A stretch of DNA of 64,000 nt from Chitinophagaceae bacterium. Its GTDB lineage: Bacteria; Bacteroidota; Bacteroidia; Chitinophagales; Chitinophagaceae. Of this stretch, positions 9,301 through 17,248 are shown piece by piece. The position numbers and the translations under genes are program-made. Below the pieces are notes generated by a model that did not search any database, was not told the DNA's origin, and saw only the letters and a program-made list of their open reading frames with translations. The stretch lies in contig JABFRU010000017.1 of the NCBI GenBank assembly GCA_013140985.1, forward strand, positions 1-64,000, given 5' to 3'. Each line of letters opens with the position of its first letter. Position 1 is the stretch's first letter.

Positions 9301-9757
9301 CCAGGGAGATCTTAATAGTTACCAGAAAGGGTCAGTTCATTTCCAGTTGCCTGAATTGGCCCCGGGTCCCCATTCCCTTAAGTTAAAAGCATGGGATGTG
9401 TTGAATAATTCCAATGAAGCCATATTGGAATTCACTGTTGCCAATGATGAGGAATTGGCGATCAGCCATGTGCTGAATTATCCCAATCCATTTTCTACAA
9501 GAACGCAATTTTGGTTCGAGCATAATAAACCCGGGCAGTCATTGAAGGTGTCAGTAGAAATAATGACGATAACAGGCCGTACAATAAAATCAATTACGCA
9601 GACCATTTTTTCTGATGGAAATAGGTCTGCCGGCATAGAATGGGATGGCAAAGATGATTTTGGTAACCGCCTTGGGAGGGGTGTATATCTGTATAAATTG
9701 CGGGTTATTGCAGGAAAAGAGAAAAAAGAGGTAATAGAAAAACTGGTCATATTATAA
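6335..9757 (+). CDS. porU: Type IX secretion system sortase PorU (C25 gingipain-type peptidase)
   Basis: PorU sits at the cell surface, cuts off the C-terminal sorting signal of T9SS cargo and attaches the protein to lipopolysaccharide. The 1140-residue length fits the family. A signal peptide (MKTGCKIVSFVWLLASSLPASS) precedes a beta-rich N-terminal part. The C25 peptidase domain covers about residues 395-790 and includes YLLLFGDASFDYKDR. The likely catalytic His is H649 in NFNGHGG and the catalytic Cys is C683 in TATCDFAPYDNP. The end carries YPNPF and GRGVYLYKLRV, which resembles a T9SS C-terminal domain, as is known for PorU itself. It is divergent from gldJ and followed by porV, its shuttle partner. 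Confidence 0.95.
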   Translation: MKTGCKIVSFVWLLASSLPASSQRSYAQHSVLSSGNWYKISVKDPGIYKIDVPFLNALGISTNNLATNSVRLYGNGGQLLSESNAGAWTDDLKENAIMIVDGGDGIINGSDHILFYAAGPDEWIKDSINQRFSHTKNIYSDRSYYFLSVGGNGKRIIDVPLVSSPNLTVTNFSERYFHELDTVNFLGSGKEWYGEELSDLPGRSLTRNFSVIIPNITTNAPVFLQTNCVARSVGVGSRFDVRINSQPAGQLIINPTTGGQYDLFAQQATGFSTAVAAGNNIGIGFTYVPGSFNSQGWINWFELFTRRNISLNGVDQLLFRDWTSVGNNIAEFVISNATANTQVWDITHPLNPMKMQGNFSSNEFRFVNSTLRLREYVAFNPANLLLPSADGRISNQDLHNAAPADMIIVSHSTLLSQAQRLSQLHQQQNGLRSLIVTTEQVYNEFGSGSSDPVAIRDLVKMYYDKFGTNAADKPKYLLLFGDASFDYKDRINGNTNFVPAWENNFSLDPLSTYTSDDFFGFLDDNEDINSGLVMNLLDVGIGRIPAKNIDEAKNFVDKLADYLSPKSLGAWRNTMTFLADDEDNNLHLQDAEIITATGSSVSPVFNQQKIYLDAFQQETGPGGGSYPQAVQASNNQIYNGTLIWNFNGHGGSNRLAEETILDQSLVNNWNNSNRLPLFITATCDFAPYDNPAINSIGENILIRPKTGGIALMTTTRPVFAFSNRIMNDNYIRFALQPDANGKYRSLGDAVKDAKNFTYQSSGDIANNRKFTLLGDPALTLAFPLLRVRATKVNSVPAAQADTLSSTEKIRIEGEVTDVQGNLLTNFNGNVYPIVLDKPQTITTLANDPSSQPTGFQSQTNTLFKGKASVVNGKFQFTFKMPKDINYNYGNGKLSLYAEDGTKDANGYFINFIVGGAGNNAGADNTGPEIRLFLNDEKFANGGITNQNPILIAKLSDSSGINTAGTGIDHDIVATLDNDNRKYFILNNFYQGDLNSYQKGSVHFQLPELAPGPHSLKLKAWDVLNNSNEAILEFTVANDEELAISHVLNYPNPFSTRTQFWFEHNKPGQSLKVSVEIMTITGRTIKSITQTIFSDGNRSAGIEWDGKDDFGNRLGRGVYLYKLRVIAGKEKKEVIEKLVIL

Positions 9758-9959
9758 AAACCCATTTTTTTCTTTCAGATTACTACAAATGTGGTAGCCG
9801 GGATTACGATGAGAGTATTATTTTTGTCTTAACCGGGAGCCGATACAATAAAAAAAACCCGGAGACGTTAGATGGGCCTGAACCGGCAATTCCGGCTCTA
9901 TAATTCAGTACCTTCCGAAGCGATAATTTCCGGAAAAAACCCCTGAAAATTCTTGTTTT

Positions 9960-9993
9960 TTTGTTTCGGATAAATTTCTATACTTTAGTTTTG
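9960..9993 (+). promoter_or_regulatory. Candidate promoter of porV
   Basis: TTTG at 9960-9963 and TAGTTTTG at 9986-9993 (an exact TAnnTTTG) are 22 bases apart, a usable spacing for the Bacteroidota housekeeping sigma factor. Transcription would begin about 40 bases before the porV ATG. The remainder of 9758-9959 shows only a weak CCGG-N5-CCGG hairpin near 9884 and no gene. Confidence 0.55.
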
Positions 9994-10040
9994 TATTTGA
10001 TCAAAAGCTCTATATTTACACCATTATTAAAAACTTACTA

Positions 10041-11204
10041 ATGAGACCAACTGCTTTAAAACTAACTGCCGGAATCCTGCTTTTTTGTGGTTTATCATCT
10101 GCTGTAAAAGCCCAGGTTCAACCAATCAATGTCGTTACAACTGCTGTTCCTTTCCTTCGTATTTCACCTGATGCCCGTTCGGGTGGTATGGGAGATCTTG
10201 GTATTGCCACTTCTCCCGATGCATATGGTGGATTGTGGAATGCCGGTAAAGTTGTATTCAACAAATTAAATGGTGGAGTTGGTGCTACTTATACTCCATG
10301 GCTGAAAGACCTTGTAAATGATGTTTATCTCGCAAGCCTTTCTGGTTTCTACAAATTCCAGGACAACCAGGCTGTATATGGTTCACTTCGTTATTTCAGC
10401 CTCGGTAATATTACATTCACGGATAATCTGGGTAATGACATCTCTAAAGGTCGTCCCCGTGAATTTGGTATCGATGTTGGTTATTCCCGCAAACTGAATT
10501 CAAAAAATGGTATTGGTATTGCTTTAAAGTATATAAATTCTGATCTTGCCAATGGTTTTACACAGGGAAGCACTACTTACAAAACAGGTAACTCTGTTGC
10601 TGCTGACCTCGGTTGGTTCCATAATGGTATCAAAGCTTCCGGAAGCGGCTGGACCTGGGGTGTTGCTTTGACCAACCTCGGTGCCAAGATCGCATACACT
10701 AATAATGCAGATGCAAAAGATTTCATCCCTGCTAACCTTGGTTTCGGCGCTAACTATACAAAAAAGTATAATGACAGGAACCAGATCTCTTTTGGTGTTG
10801 ACATCAACAAGCTGTTAGTTCCTACACCACCTGCTGAAGGTGATATAGCTGGTCTTGCAGAATACAGAAAAACAAGTGTTATCAGCGGTTGGTTCAAATC
10901 ATTTGGCGATGCTCCTGATGGTTTCAGCGAAGAACTGAAAGAATTTGCAGTATCTCTTGGTGCTGAATATACTTACAACAACCAATTCTCACTCCGTGCA
11001 GGTTATTTCTATGAGAATAAAAATAAAGGTAACCGCCGTTATTTCACTGCAGGTTTAGGTATCAAATACAATGTATTCGGTTTCAATTTTGCTTACTTGT
11101 TGCCTACCGGCAATGGTGTTAGCCGCAACCCGTTGTCAAACACACTTCGTTTCTCTGTATTGTTTGACTTAGGTGATGGTTCAAGAGTAAAAGACAAAAA
11201 ATAA
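10041..11204 (+). CDS. porV: Type IX secretion system outer-membrane protein PorV
   Basis: PorV (LptO) is an outer-membrane beta barrel that takes T9SS cargo from the translocon to the PorU sortase. The 387-residue protein has a signal peptide (MRPTALKLTAGILLFCGLSSAVKAQ) and then the hallmark N-terminal segment PFLRISPDARSGGMGDLGIA. The rest alternates short strands and loops rich in aromatic residues, ending in FSVLFDLGDGSR, typical of a barrel of about 14 strands. Codon use is noticeably skewed to favoured codons compared with neighbouring porU, suggesting high expression. It follows porU after 283 bases with its own promoter and is closed by a strong terminator. Confidence 0.95.
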   Translation: MRPTALKLTAGILLFCGLSSAVKAQVQPINVVTTAVPFLRISPDARSGGMGDLGIATSPDAYGGLWNAGKVVFNKLNGGVGATYTPWLKDLVNDVYLASLSGFYKFQDNQAVYGSLRYFSLGNITFTDNLGNDISKGRPREFGIDVGYSRKLNSKNGIGIALKYINSDLANGFTQGSTTYKTGNSVAADLGWFHNGIKASGSGWTWGVALTNLGAKIAYTNNADAKDFIPANLGFGANYTKKYNDRNQISFGVDINKLLVPTPPAEGDIAGLAEYRKTSVISGWFKSFGDAPDGFSEELKEFAVSLGAEYTYNNQFSLRAGYFYENKNKGNRRYFTAGLGIKYNVFGFNFAYLLPTGNGVSRNPLSNTLRFSVLFDLGDGSRVKDKK

Positions 11205-11224
11205 TTAGTAAGCTATTGTTATAT

Positions 11225-11256
11225 AAACGTCCTGCTTCGGCGGGACGTTTTCTTTT
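11225..11256 (+). terminator. Rho-independent terminator of porV
   Basis: An 11-bp stem AAACGTCCTGC/GCGGGACGTTT closes on a TTCG tetraloop (11236-11239) and is followed by TCTTTT. It starts about 20 bases after the porV stop. Confidence 0.9.
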
Positions 11257-11305
11257 ACAACCATTCCGTATCCAGGATAATTATATTTGCTTTTAAAAGT
11301 ATCAT

Positions 11306-11785
11306 ATGCGATACAGGATAGGATCAGGAATTGACTTTCACCAGCTGACAGAAGGCCGGGACCTGTGGATTGGCGGGGTAAAGATCCCGCATCATAAAGG
11401 TGCTTTGGGCCACAGCGATGCCGATGTATTGCTTCATGCTATTTGTGATGCTTTACTTGGGGCTCTTTCGTTGGGAGATATAGGGTTTCATTTTCCGGAT
11501 ACAGAGGCAGCATATAAAAACATTGACAGCAAAATATTACTACAAAAAACAAGATCGCTAATTGAAACAAAAGGATACCGTGTGGTAAATATTGATAGCA
11601 CGGTTTGCCTCCAGGCACCGAAGATCCGGCCCTATATTGACGAAATGAGAAAATCGATCGCAGCCATACTTGGAGTTAGCGACAGTGATATTTCTATAAA
11701 AGCTACAACAACCGAACAATTGGGATTTGCAGGCCGGGAAGAAGGGCTGATGGCCCAGGCAACAGTGTTACTAACAGAGATGTAA
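11306..11785 (+). CDS. ispF: 2-C-methyl-D-erythritol 2,4-cyclodiphosphate synthase
   Basis: IspF catalyses the cyclisation step of the non-mevalonate isoprenoid pathway, forming ME-cPP and CMP. The 159 residues are the full family length. The metal-binding residues are visible in GIDFHQL (D9, H11) and in GHSDADVLLHAICDAL (His near 43), and the product-side signature is GDIGFHFPDT. The end ELGFAGREEGLMAQATVLL matches the family C-terminus. It begins 50 bases after the porV terminator and is followed closely by dut, so it likely starts a new transcription unit. I see no other isoprenoid pathway gene in the window. Confidence 0.97.
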   Translation: MRYRIGSGIDFHQLTEGRDLWIGGVKIPHHKGALGHSDADVLLHAICDALLGALSLGDIGFHFPDTEAAYKNIDSKILLQKTRSLIETKGYRVVNIDSTVCLQAPKIRPYIDEMRKSIAAILGVSDSDISIKATTTEQLGFAGREEGLMAQATVLLTEM

Positions 11786-11818
11786 ACCTAAGGGCATTGC
11801 GGGTTATCTTTGCGGCGA

Positions 11819-12262
11819 ATGACCACCGTTAAAATAAAGATCATCAATCATTCTGCCAACACATTGCCGGAATATGCAACTACCGGATCATCCGGTATGG
11901 ATATAAGGGCCAATCTTAATGAGCCACTCACATTGCAATCGCTCCAGAGATATTTAGTACCAACAGGTCTCTTTATTGAGCTGCCTGCTGGATATGAAGC
12001 GCAGATCAGGCCCCGCAGTGGTCTTGCTATCAAACAGGGCATTACTTGTTTGAATACACCCGGTACCATCGACAGCGATTACCGGGGAGAAATTAAGATC
12101 ATTTTGATCAACCTTTCTGTAGAAGAACAAGTCATTCATCCCGGCGATCGTATCGCACAAATGATCATACAGTCAACGGAGAAAGCAGAATGGTTGCCAG
12201 TAACAGAACTGGAAGTAACACAAAGGAATGCAGGAGGGTTTGGCCATACAGGAAAACAATAA
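11819..12262 (+). CDS. dut: Deoxyuridine 5'-triphosphate nucleotidohydrolase
   Basis: This 147-residue homotrimeric dUTPase hydrolyses dUTP to dUMP and pyrophosphate, keeping uracil out of DNA and feeding thymidylate synthesis. The five family motifs can be seen: [43 protein letters not shown] and the C-terminal P-loop-like NAGGFGHTG. The ATG at 11819 (MTTVKIKI) is preferred; a TTG three codons earlier also opens the frame. It lies 33 bases downstream of ispF and 9 bases upstream of the DUF4292 lipoprotein gene, so these form a probable operon. Confidence 0.97.
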   Translation: MTTVKIKIINHSANTLPEYATTGSSGMDIRANLNEPLTLQSLQRYLVPTGLFIELPAGYEAQIRPRSGLAIKQGITCLNTPGTIDSDYRGEIKIILINLSVEEQVIHPGDRIAQMIIQSTEKAEWLPVTELEVTQRNAGGFGHTGKQ

Positions 12263-12271
12263 ATTATCGGG

Positions 12272-13105
12272 ATGAAAAAAGCAACAGGTTTATTATTTAC
12301 TATTTCAGCAACCATCTCTCTACTGTATTCCTGTCGCTCTACAAAAAAAATACAGACGGTCATCACTCCCAAAAAAGATACGATTGTTGTAGATACACCG
12401 CCGGTAGTCAATCTTCATGATGATTCTGTTGCTTTCATGACAGAGAGTTATAAACGCATCATCGAAAACCGTATCGGCTTCACTGCTTTTTCAGCAAAGA
12501 TCGATGTTGACTATGAAGATGCCGAAGGAAAAAAATACAATGTGAATGCACACCTGCGTATGTACAAAGACAGTATTATATGGATATCAATAACGGGACC
12601 ATTGGGAATTGAAGGGATCAGGGCTTATATAACCCGGGACTCAGTCAAACTTTTGGACAAACAGAATAAAACTTATGTAGCTCGTAGTGTATCTTACCTG
12701 CAGGAGGTTACGGAATTGCCGCTTGATTTGAATTCTTTGCAGGATCTGCTGGTAGGTAATCCTGTTTTTTTTGATTCTAATCTCGTTTCATATAGCAATT
12801 CAGGAGAAATGATCTCGATACTCAGCAATGGAAATTTCTTTAAGCACCTTTTTACTGTTGATGTTGAAAAAAAACTTCCCCGAAGCTCCAAACTGGACGA
12901 CATGGGTGAACTAAAGAACAGGACTTGTTATCTTACTTACGAGGATTATGAGGATAAAAAAGGAATGAACTTTGCCCAGAAAAGAACGATCAATGTAGCA
13001 GAGAAAAAGAAATTGGATATCAAGCTCAAGTTCAAGCAGTATGAGTTTAATGAAACGTTAAGTTTCCCTTTCTCTATTCCCAAAAATTATAAAACAAGTG
13101 AATAA
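12272..13105 (+). CDS. DUF4292 family lipoprotein
   Basis: A 277-residue predicted lipoprotein with the lipobox LLYSC (lipidated Cys21). The mature part is beta-rich with segments such as FTAFSAKIDVDYEDAEGKKY and IWISITGPLGIEGIRAYIT, resembling LolA/LolB-like half-barrels, which is how DUF4292 proteins are generally understood. Bacteroidota commonly carry this gene directly before an EnvC-type peptidoglycan-hydrolase activator, exactly as here (77 bases separate them), which hints at a role at the envelope. No catalytic residues can be named and the precise function is not known. Confidence 0.85.
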   Translation: MKKATGLLFTISATISLLYSCRSTKKIQTVITPKKDTIVVDTPPVVNLHDDSVAFMTESYKRIIENRIGFTAFSAKIDVDYEDAEGKKYNVNAHLRMYKDSIIWISITGPLGIEGIRAYITRDSVKLLDKQNKTYVARSVSYLQEVTELPLDLNSLQDLLVGNPVFFDSNLVSYSNSGEMISILSNGNFFKHLFTVDVEKKLPRSSKLDDMGELKNRTCYLTYEDYEDKKGMNFAQKRTINVAEKKKLDIKLKFKQYEFNETLSFPFSIPKNYKTSE

Positions 13106-13182
13106 AATAAAATTTACTTTGCATATTGTCGTTTGAATAACTGATCCCGCACCCTGTTTTTTAACCCATCCATTTTTTATCT

Positions 13183-14517
13183 ATGAGAAAAAAAGCATTT
13201 TTCAGCCTATTACTTTTATCAGGAATTTTTGCACTTTTGCCGGCCCAACCCGGCACCACAACTGATAAAGCCCAGCTTGAAAAAGAACGAAAAGAGATCC
13301 AGAAAGAATTGCAGGAGATACAGGCTGTTTATAATAAAGTAAAGGGGCAGACTAAGCAGTCATTGGGACAGCTGAGCATACTTAAACGTAAGATAGATGT
13401 CCAGGAAAAATATATCAGTAATATCAATAAGGAACTCAGAAGCATTGATGATGACATATACCTGAGCAACCTGGAAATTTACCGATTGCAAAAACAGGTT
13501 GATACATTAAAGGCGCAATATGCCCGTACGGTTGTATATGCATATAAGAACAGGAGCAGTTACGATTACCTCAACTTTATTTTTTCTGCCAATAGTTTCA
13601 ATGATGCTGTCCGCCGTATTTCTTACCTGAAACGATACAGGGAATACAGGGAGAAGCAGGTAGCTACTATACTGGAAACACAACAATTGATTACTCAGCG
13701 AAAACAGCAACAGGAAGGAAGAAAAGAAAAAAAGAATGAAGCATTGGACAACCAGGTGAAGCAAGTGCAGGAATTAGCTGTCCAGAAAAAAGAAAAAGAT
13801 GCTGTAGTATCAAAATTAAAATCACAGGAGAAGGATCTGAAAAAGCAAATCACAGCCAAACAAAAAAGGGATAAACAACTCCAGGGCTCTATCAATGCAA
13901 TTGTAAAAAAAGAGATTGATGATGCAAGGAAAGCAGCAGAAAAAAAAGCAGCTGATGAGAAAAAGAATAATCCAACGGTAACGACAAATCCAACTACTAA
14001 TCCGGCAACGAACCCGGGTACAACTACTAACCCAACAACACCCCGTGTAAAACCAACAACACCGGCTAAACCAACAGTGGTTTTTAATACAGACGCAGAT
14101 ATAAAATTGAATGCCGGCTTTGAGGGTAACAGGGGACGATTACCCTGGCCGGTTGATAATGGCTATGTCAAGATTCACTTTGGCTCCTATGCCATTGAAG
14201 GAACTCTGTTAAAGGGAGATAATCCCGGCATTACTATTTCAACACAAGTTGGTAATGCGGTAAAATCTGTTTTCGATGGTGAAGTAGTTGCAGTATTTAA
14301 TCTTGGAGATGGAATGGCTGTTACGATCCGGCATGGAAAATATTTTACAACGTATAGTAACCTCACAGGGGTGGGTGTAAGTAAAGGGGCAACAGTAAAA
14401 ACAGGCCAGGCTATTGGCAAAGCAGGCAAAGATGATGATGGTACCAGTGGCCAAATAGATTTTATCTTGATGATAGAAACAAGAAATGTAAACCCAGAGC
14501 CCTGGCTAAGAAAATGA
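13183..14517 (+). CDS. EnvC-like murein hydrolase activator (coiled coil plus degenerate LytM domain)
   Basis: A 444-residue secreted protein with a signal peptide (MRKKAFFSLLLLSGIFALLPAQ), a long charged coiled coil (about residues 25-265), a Thr/Pro/Asn-rich linker with repeated TNPxT units (about 268-300) and a C-terminal LytM/M23 domain (about 325-444). The peptidase metal ligands are not kept: no HxxxD is seen in the FGSYAIEGTLLKGDNPGI region, and the HxH motif is replaced near GQIDFIL. Like E. coli EnvC it therefore probably activates amidases during cell separation and does not cut peptidoglycan itself. Its position after DUF4292 is typical for the phylum. A convergent terminator follows. 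Confidence 0.9.
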   Translation: MRKKAFFSLLLLSGIFALLPAQPGTTTDKAQLEKERKEIQKELQEIQAVYNKVKGQTKQSLGQLSILKRKIDVQEKYISNINKELRSIDDDIYLSNLEIYRLQKQVDTLKAQYARTVVYAYKNRSSYDYLNFIFSANSFNDAVRRISYLKRYREYREKQVATILETQQLITQRKQQQEGRKEKKNEALDNQVKQVQELAVQKKEKDAVVSKLKSQEKDLKKQITAKQKRDKQLQGSINAIVKKEIDDARKAAEKKAADEKKNNPTVTTNPTTNPATNPGTTTNPTTPRVKPTTPAKPTVVFNTDADIKLNAGFEGNRGRLPWPVDNGYVKIHFGSYAIEGTLLKGDNPGITISTQVGNAVKSVFDGEVVAVFNLGDGMAVTIRHGKYFTTYSNLTGVGVSKGATVKTGQAIGKAGKDDDGTSGQIDFILMIETRNVNPEPWLRK

Positions 14518-14528
14518 TTAATAAAAAG

Positions 14529-14547
14529 CCGTCAACGACGGTTTTTT
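14529..14547. terminator. Terminator between the EnvC-like gene and bshA, usable from both sides
   Basis: CCGTC-AAC-GACGG flanked by runs of A and T lies between two convergent genes, 11 bases after the EnvC-like stop. Confidence 0.8.
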
Positions 14548-14548
14548 A

Positions 14549-15667
14549 TTACAAGAATCTCTCGTACAATTTTTCGTAGATCGGAATGATATTACTGATA
14601 TCATATTTGCTGGCATGTTCCGCCGCTTTTTGTTTGAACTGTTTTAGTACAGCATCATCTCTTAAAATTTTGATGGCCTGCTGTCCCATCGCTTTTACAT
14701 CACCCACTTCTCCCATATAGCCAGTCTCGCCGGGAATATTTATTTCAGATAATCCACCGGCGTTGGTAGTTACAACCGGTACACCTGCCGCCATTGCTTC
14801 TAATGCTGCCAAACCGAAGCTCTCATATTCAGAAGGCAGCAAGAACAAGTCAGCAATAGCAAGAATGTCCTCCATCTGTTCTTGTTTACCGACAAAGCGA
14901 ATATCATCGCATAGATTCAATTCACGGCAAAGATCTTCAGCAGCCGGTCTTTCAGGACCATCGCCAACCAGCATTAACTTGCTTGGTATCTTATCATTTA
15001 TTTCTTTGAATATGTTTATTACATCAGGAATCCTTTTTAGTTTCCGGAAATTGGAAGCATGCATGACCACTCTTTCACCATTAGGTGCAATTACTTTTTT
15101 AAAAGCATCGATCCCTTTCCGCTTAAAACGGCTTACATCCACAAAGTTTACAATGACCTCGATTTCTTTTTTGATGTCAAAATGTTTATAGGTCTCAGTG
15201 CGAAGATTCTCGGATACAGCCGTGATGGCATCGCTTTCATTAATAGAAAAAGTAACTACCGGCGCATAGGTCTTATCTCTCCCAACCAGTGTTATATCGG
15301 TACCATGTAAGGTGGTGATAACAGGAATATTTTTCCCCTCTTTCTTTAAAATTTGTTTTGCCATATAGGCTGCCGACGCATGAGGGATAGCATAATGTAC
15401 ATGCAAGAGGTCAAGATTATTATTCTTGATCACATCCACCATCCGGCTGGCCAGCGCCGTTTCATACGGCGGATAATCAAACAAAGGATAAGTGGGTACC
15501 TGCACTTCATGATAAAAAATATTGGGTGTAAAAGAACCCAGTCTTACCGGTTGCTGGTAAGTAATGAAGTGTACCTCGTGGCCATTTTGGGCCAGCGCTT
15601 TTCCTAATTCAGTAGCTAAAACTCCGGAACCTCCGAATGTGGGATAGCAAACAATTCCAATTCTCAT
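14549..15667 (-). CDS. bshA: N-acetyl-alpha-D-glucosaminyl L-malate synthase (bacillithiol biosynthesis)
   Basis: BshA joins UDP-GlcNAc to L-malate, the first step of bacillithiol synthesis. The 372-residue GT4/GT-B enzyme begins with MRIGIVCYPTFGGSGVLATE, the BshA hallmark, and contains LHVHYAIPHASAAYMAK, ITTLHGTDITLVG, the nucleotide-site segment HASNFRKLKRIPDVI and the C-terminal PSEYESFGLAALEAMAAGVPVV. The ATG at 15667 is chosen over a TTG two codons earlier. I do not see bshB or bshC in the window. A bacillithiol pool fits with the persulfide enzymes at the left end of the window, though nothing in the sequence links them directly. Confidence 0.93.
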   Translation of the reverse strand: MRIGIVCYPTFGGSGVLATELGKALAQNGHEVHFITYQQPVRLGSFTPNIFYHEVQVPTYPLFDYPPYETALASRMVDVIKNNNLDLLHVHYAIPHASAAYMAKQILKKEGKNIPVITTLHGTDITLVGRDKTYAPVVTFSINESDAITAVSENLRTETYKHFDIKKEIEVIVNFVDVSRFKRKGIDAFKKVIAPNGERVVMHASNFRKLKRIPDVINIFKEINDKIPSKLMLVGDGPERPAAEDLCRELNLCDDIRFVGKQEQMEDILAIADLFLLPSEYESFGLAALEAMAAGVPVVTTNAGGLSEINIPGETGYMGEVGDVKAMGQQAIKILRDDAVLKQFKQKAAEHASKYDISNIIPIYEKLYERFL

Positions 15668-15785
15668 AAACAACGTTTAAAGGGTTGACTAAGGTAACAG
15701 TTTTGCGACCGCAAAGTTTGCCGTTCATCTTAAATATTTGTGTTCTCTTTTCCTGTTTGCTTTAACTTTATCCAAATTCGGAAAT

Positions 15786-17171
15786 ATGAAGCAGTTTTTT
15801 CTACTGGCATTGATCTTTTCGGCAACAATACAAGGACAGGCGCAAAAGGAAGACTCAATAATGATCAAAAAAATTTCTGATGAAATATTGGTCAATGGAA
15901 AGGCGTATGAAAATCTTCGTTATCTCACTAAACAAATTGGCGGAAGGCTGGCCGGTTCACCGCAAATGGTGAAGTCAGAACAATGGGGATTGAAACTTAT
16001 GCAGGAAAGCGGAGCCGATAAAGCCTGGAAGCAGGAATGTATGGTGCCGCATTGGGTGAGGGGGGGTAAGGATTATGCTTTTGCCATACAGCCATTTGGG
16101 AAATTACAACAATATCCTGTGACACTTAATGTAATTGCATTAGGCAATAGTATTGGCACCGGAAAAGAAGAAGTAAAAGCAGAAGTATTAATGGTAAACT
16201 CTTTTGATGATTTAGAAAAAAATAAGAATTCGGTTAAAGGGAAAATCGTTTTTTACAATTACAAGTTCAATGATACTTATATCAATACATTCAACGCTTA
16301 TAGGGATGCGGGCCAATACAGGGGGCAGGGGGCCAGCCGTGCGGCAAAATATGGAGCTGTTGCTGTAATTGTAAGAAGTTTAAGTCATGCAGTTGATAAT
16401 AATCCGCATACAGGAGCGATGCGATATGATTCAGCCTATCCCAAAATACCGGCAGCCGCTATTGGCTTAAGAGATGCGGATTGGTTAAGTGCTGAATTGG
16501 CAAACCCTAATAGGAAAACGATGGTTTCGCTAAAAACAAACGGACATTTTTTACCGGATACTATCGGCCATAATATCATTGGCGAATTAAAGGGAACAGA
16601 ATTCCCGGATGAAATAATTACAGTGGGAGGACATCTCGACAGCTGGGATAATTGCGAAGGAGCTCATGATGACGGAGCAGGCGTAGTGCAAACAATAGAA
16701 ATTCTAAGAGCATTCAAAGCGATCGGTTATCAACCCAAAAGAACTATACGCTTTGTTTTATTTGCCAATGAAGAAAATGGTTTGCGTGGAGGAAATAAAT
16801 ATGCAGATGAGGCAAAGGCAAAAAATGAAAAGCATGTTTTGGCTATCGAAAGCGATGCCGGCGGTTTTACACCAAGAGCATTGGGCTTTACCGGCAGCGA
16901 AGAACAATACCAGAAATTTTTAAGCTGGAAACCATTGATCGCTCCGTATGGCTGCACTGAATTCAATAAAGGCGGCGGCGGTGCCGACATTGGCCCATTG
17001 AACAGGGCTTTAAAAACTCCGATGGCCAGCCTTAATCCTGATACACAACGTTACTTTGATATCCATCATTCAAAAAGTGATGTGTTTGAAGCAGTGAATA
17101 AAAGGGAACTGGAACTTGGGGCTATTAATATGGCGGCACTGATCTATTTAGTGGATAAATATGGGTTATGA
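15786..17171 (+). CDS. Secreted M28 family zinc aminopeptidase
   Basis: A 461-residue exported peptidase with a signal peptide (MKQFFLLALIFSATIQGQAQ). A protease-associated (PA) domain appears at about residues 130-250 (KGKIVFYNYKFND, GAVAVIVRSLSH) inside or before the M28 domain. Zinc ligands are in GGHLDSWDNCEGAHDDGAG (His and Asp), the catalytic Glu pair in FANEENGLRGG, Asp in AIESDAGGF, and the last His in YFDIHHSKSDV, so the site looks complete. It should release N-terminal residues from peptides in the periplasm or outside the cell. The ATG at 15786 is chosen because it starts the signal peptide; the longer frame adds 16 unlikely residues. It is divergent from bshA. Confidence 0.9.
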   Translation: MKQFFLLALIFSATIQGQAQKEDSIMIKKISDEILVNGKAYENLRYLTKQIGGRLAGSPQMVKSEQWGLKLMQESGADKAWKQECMVPHWVRGGKDYAFAIQPFGKLQQYPVTLNVIALGNSIGTGKEEVKAEVLMVNSFDDLEKNKNSVKGKIVFYNYKFNDTYINTFNAYRDAGQYRGQGASRAAKYGAVAVIVRSLSHAVDNNPHTGAMRYDSAYPKIPAAAIGLRDADWLSAELANPNRKTMVSLKTNGHFLPDTIGHNIIGELKGTEFPDEIITVGGHLDSWDNCEGAHDDGAGVVQTIEILRAFKAIGYQPKRTIRFVLFANEENGLRGGNKYADEAKAKNEKHVLAIESDAGGFTPRALGFTGSEEQYQKFLSWKPLIAPYGCTEFNKGGGGADIGPLNRALKTPMASLNPDTQRYFDIHHSKSDVFEAVNKRELELGAINMAALIYLVDKYGL

Positions 17172-17175
17172 ATTT

Positions 17176-17236
17176 TCTCACAGGTTCCCCGGATTTTCAC
17201 AGAAAAACCAGTGTTCGTCCGTGTAATCCGTGAGAA
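17176..17236. repeat. Interspersed ATCCGTG-type repeat remnant between the M28 peptidase gene and argH
   Basis: The gap contains TTCTCAC...GGATTTTCACAG and GTCCGTGTAATCCGTGAGAA. The ends TTCTCAC/GTGAGAA and the inner GGATT/AATCC pair with each other, so it could fold and serve as a terminator for convergent genes. The CCGTGTAATCCGTGAG wording resembles a short repeat spread through many bacterial genomes; that comparison is from memory. Confidence 0.45.
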
Positions 17237-17248
17237 TAACAATCTACT

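Noticed and set aside
9758-10040. Small RNA or gene between porU and porV
   Set aside because: Only weak hairpins and no ORF; the stretch is explained by the porV promoter and leader.
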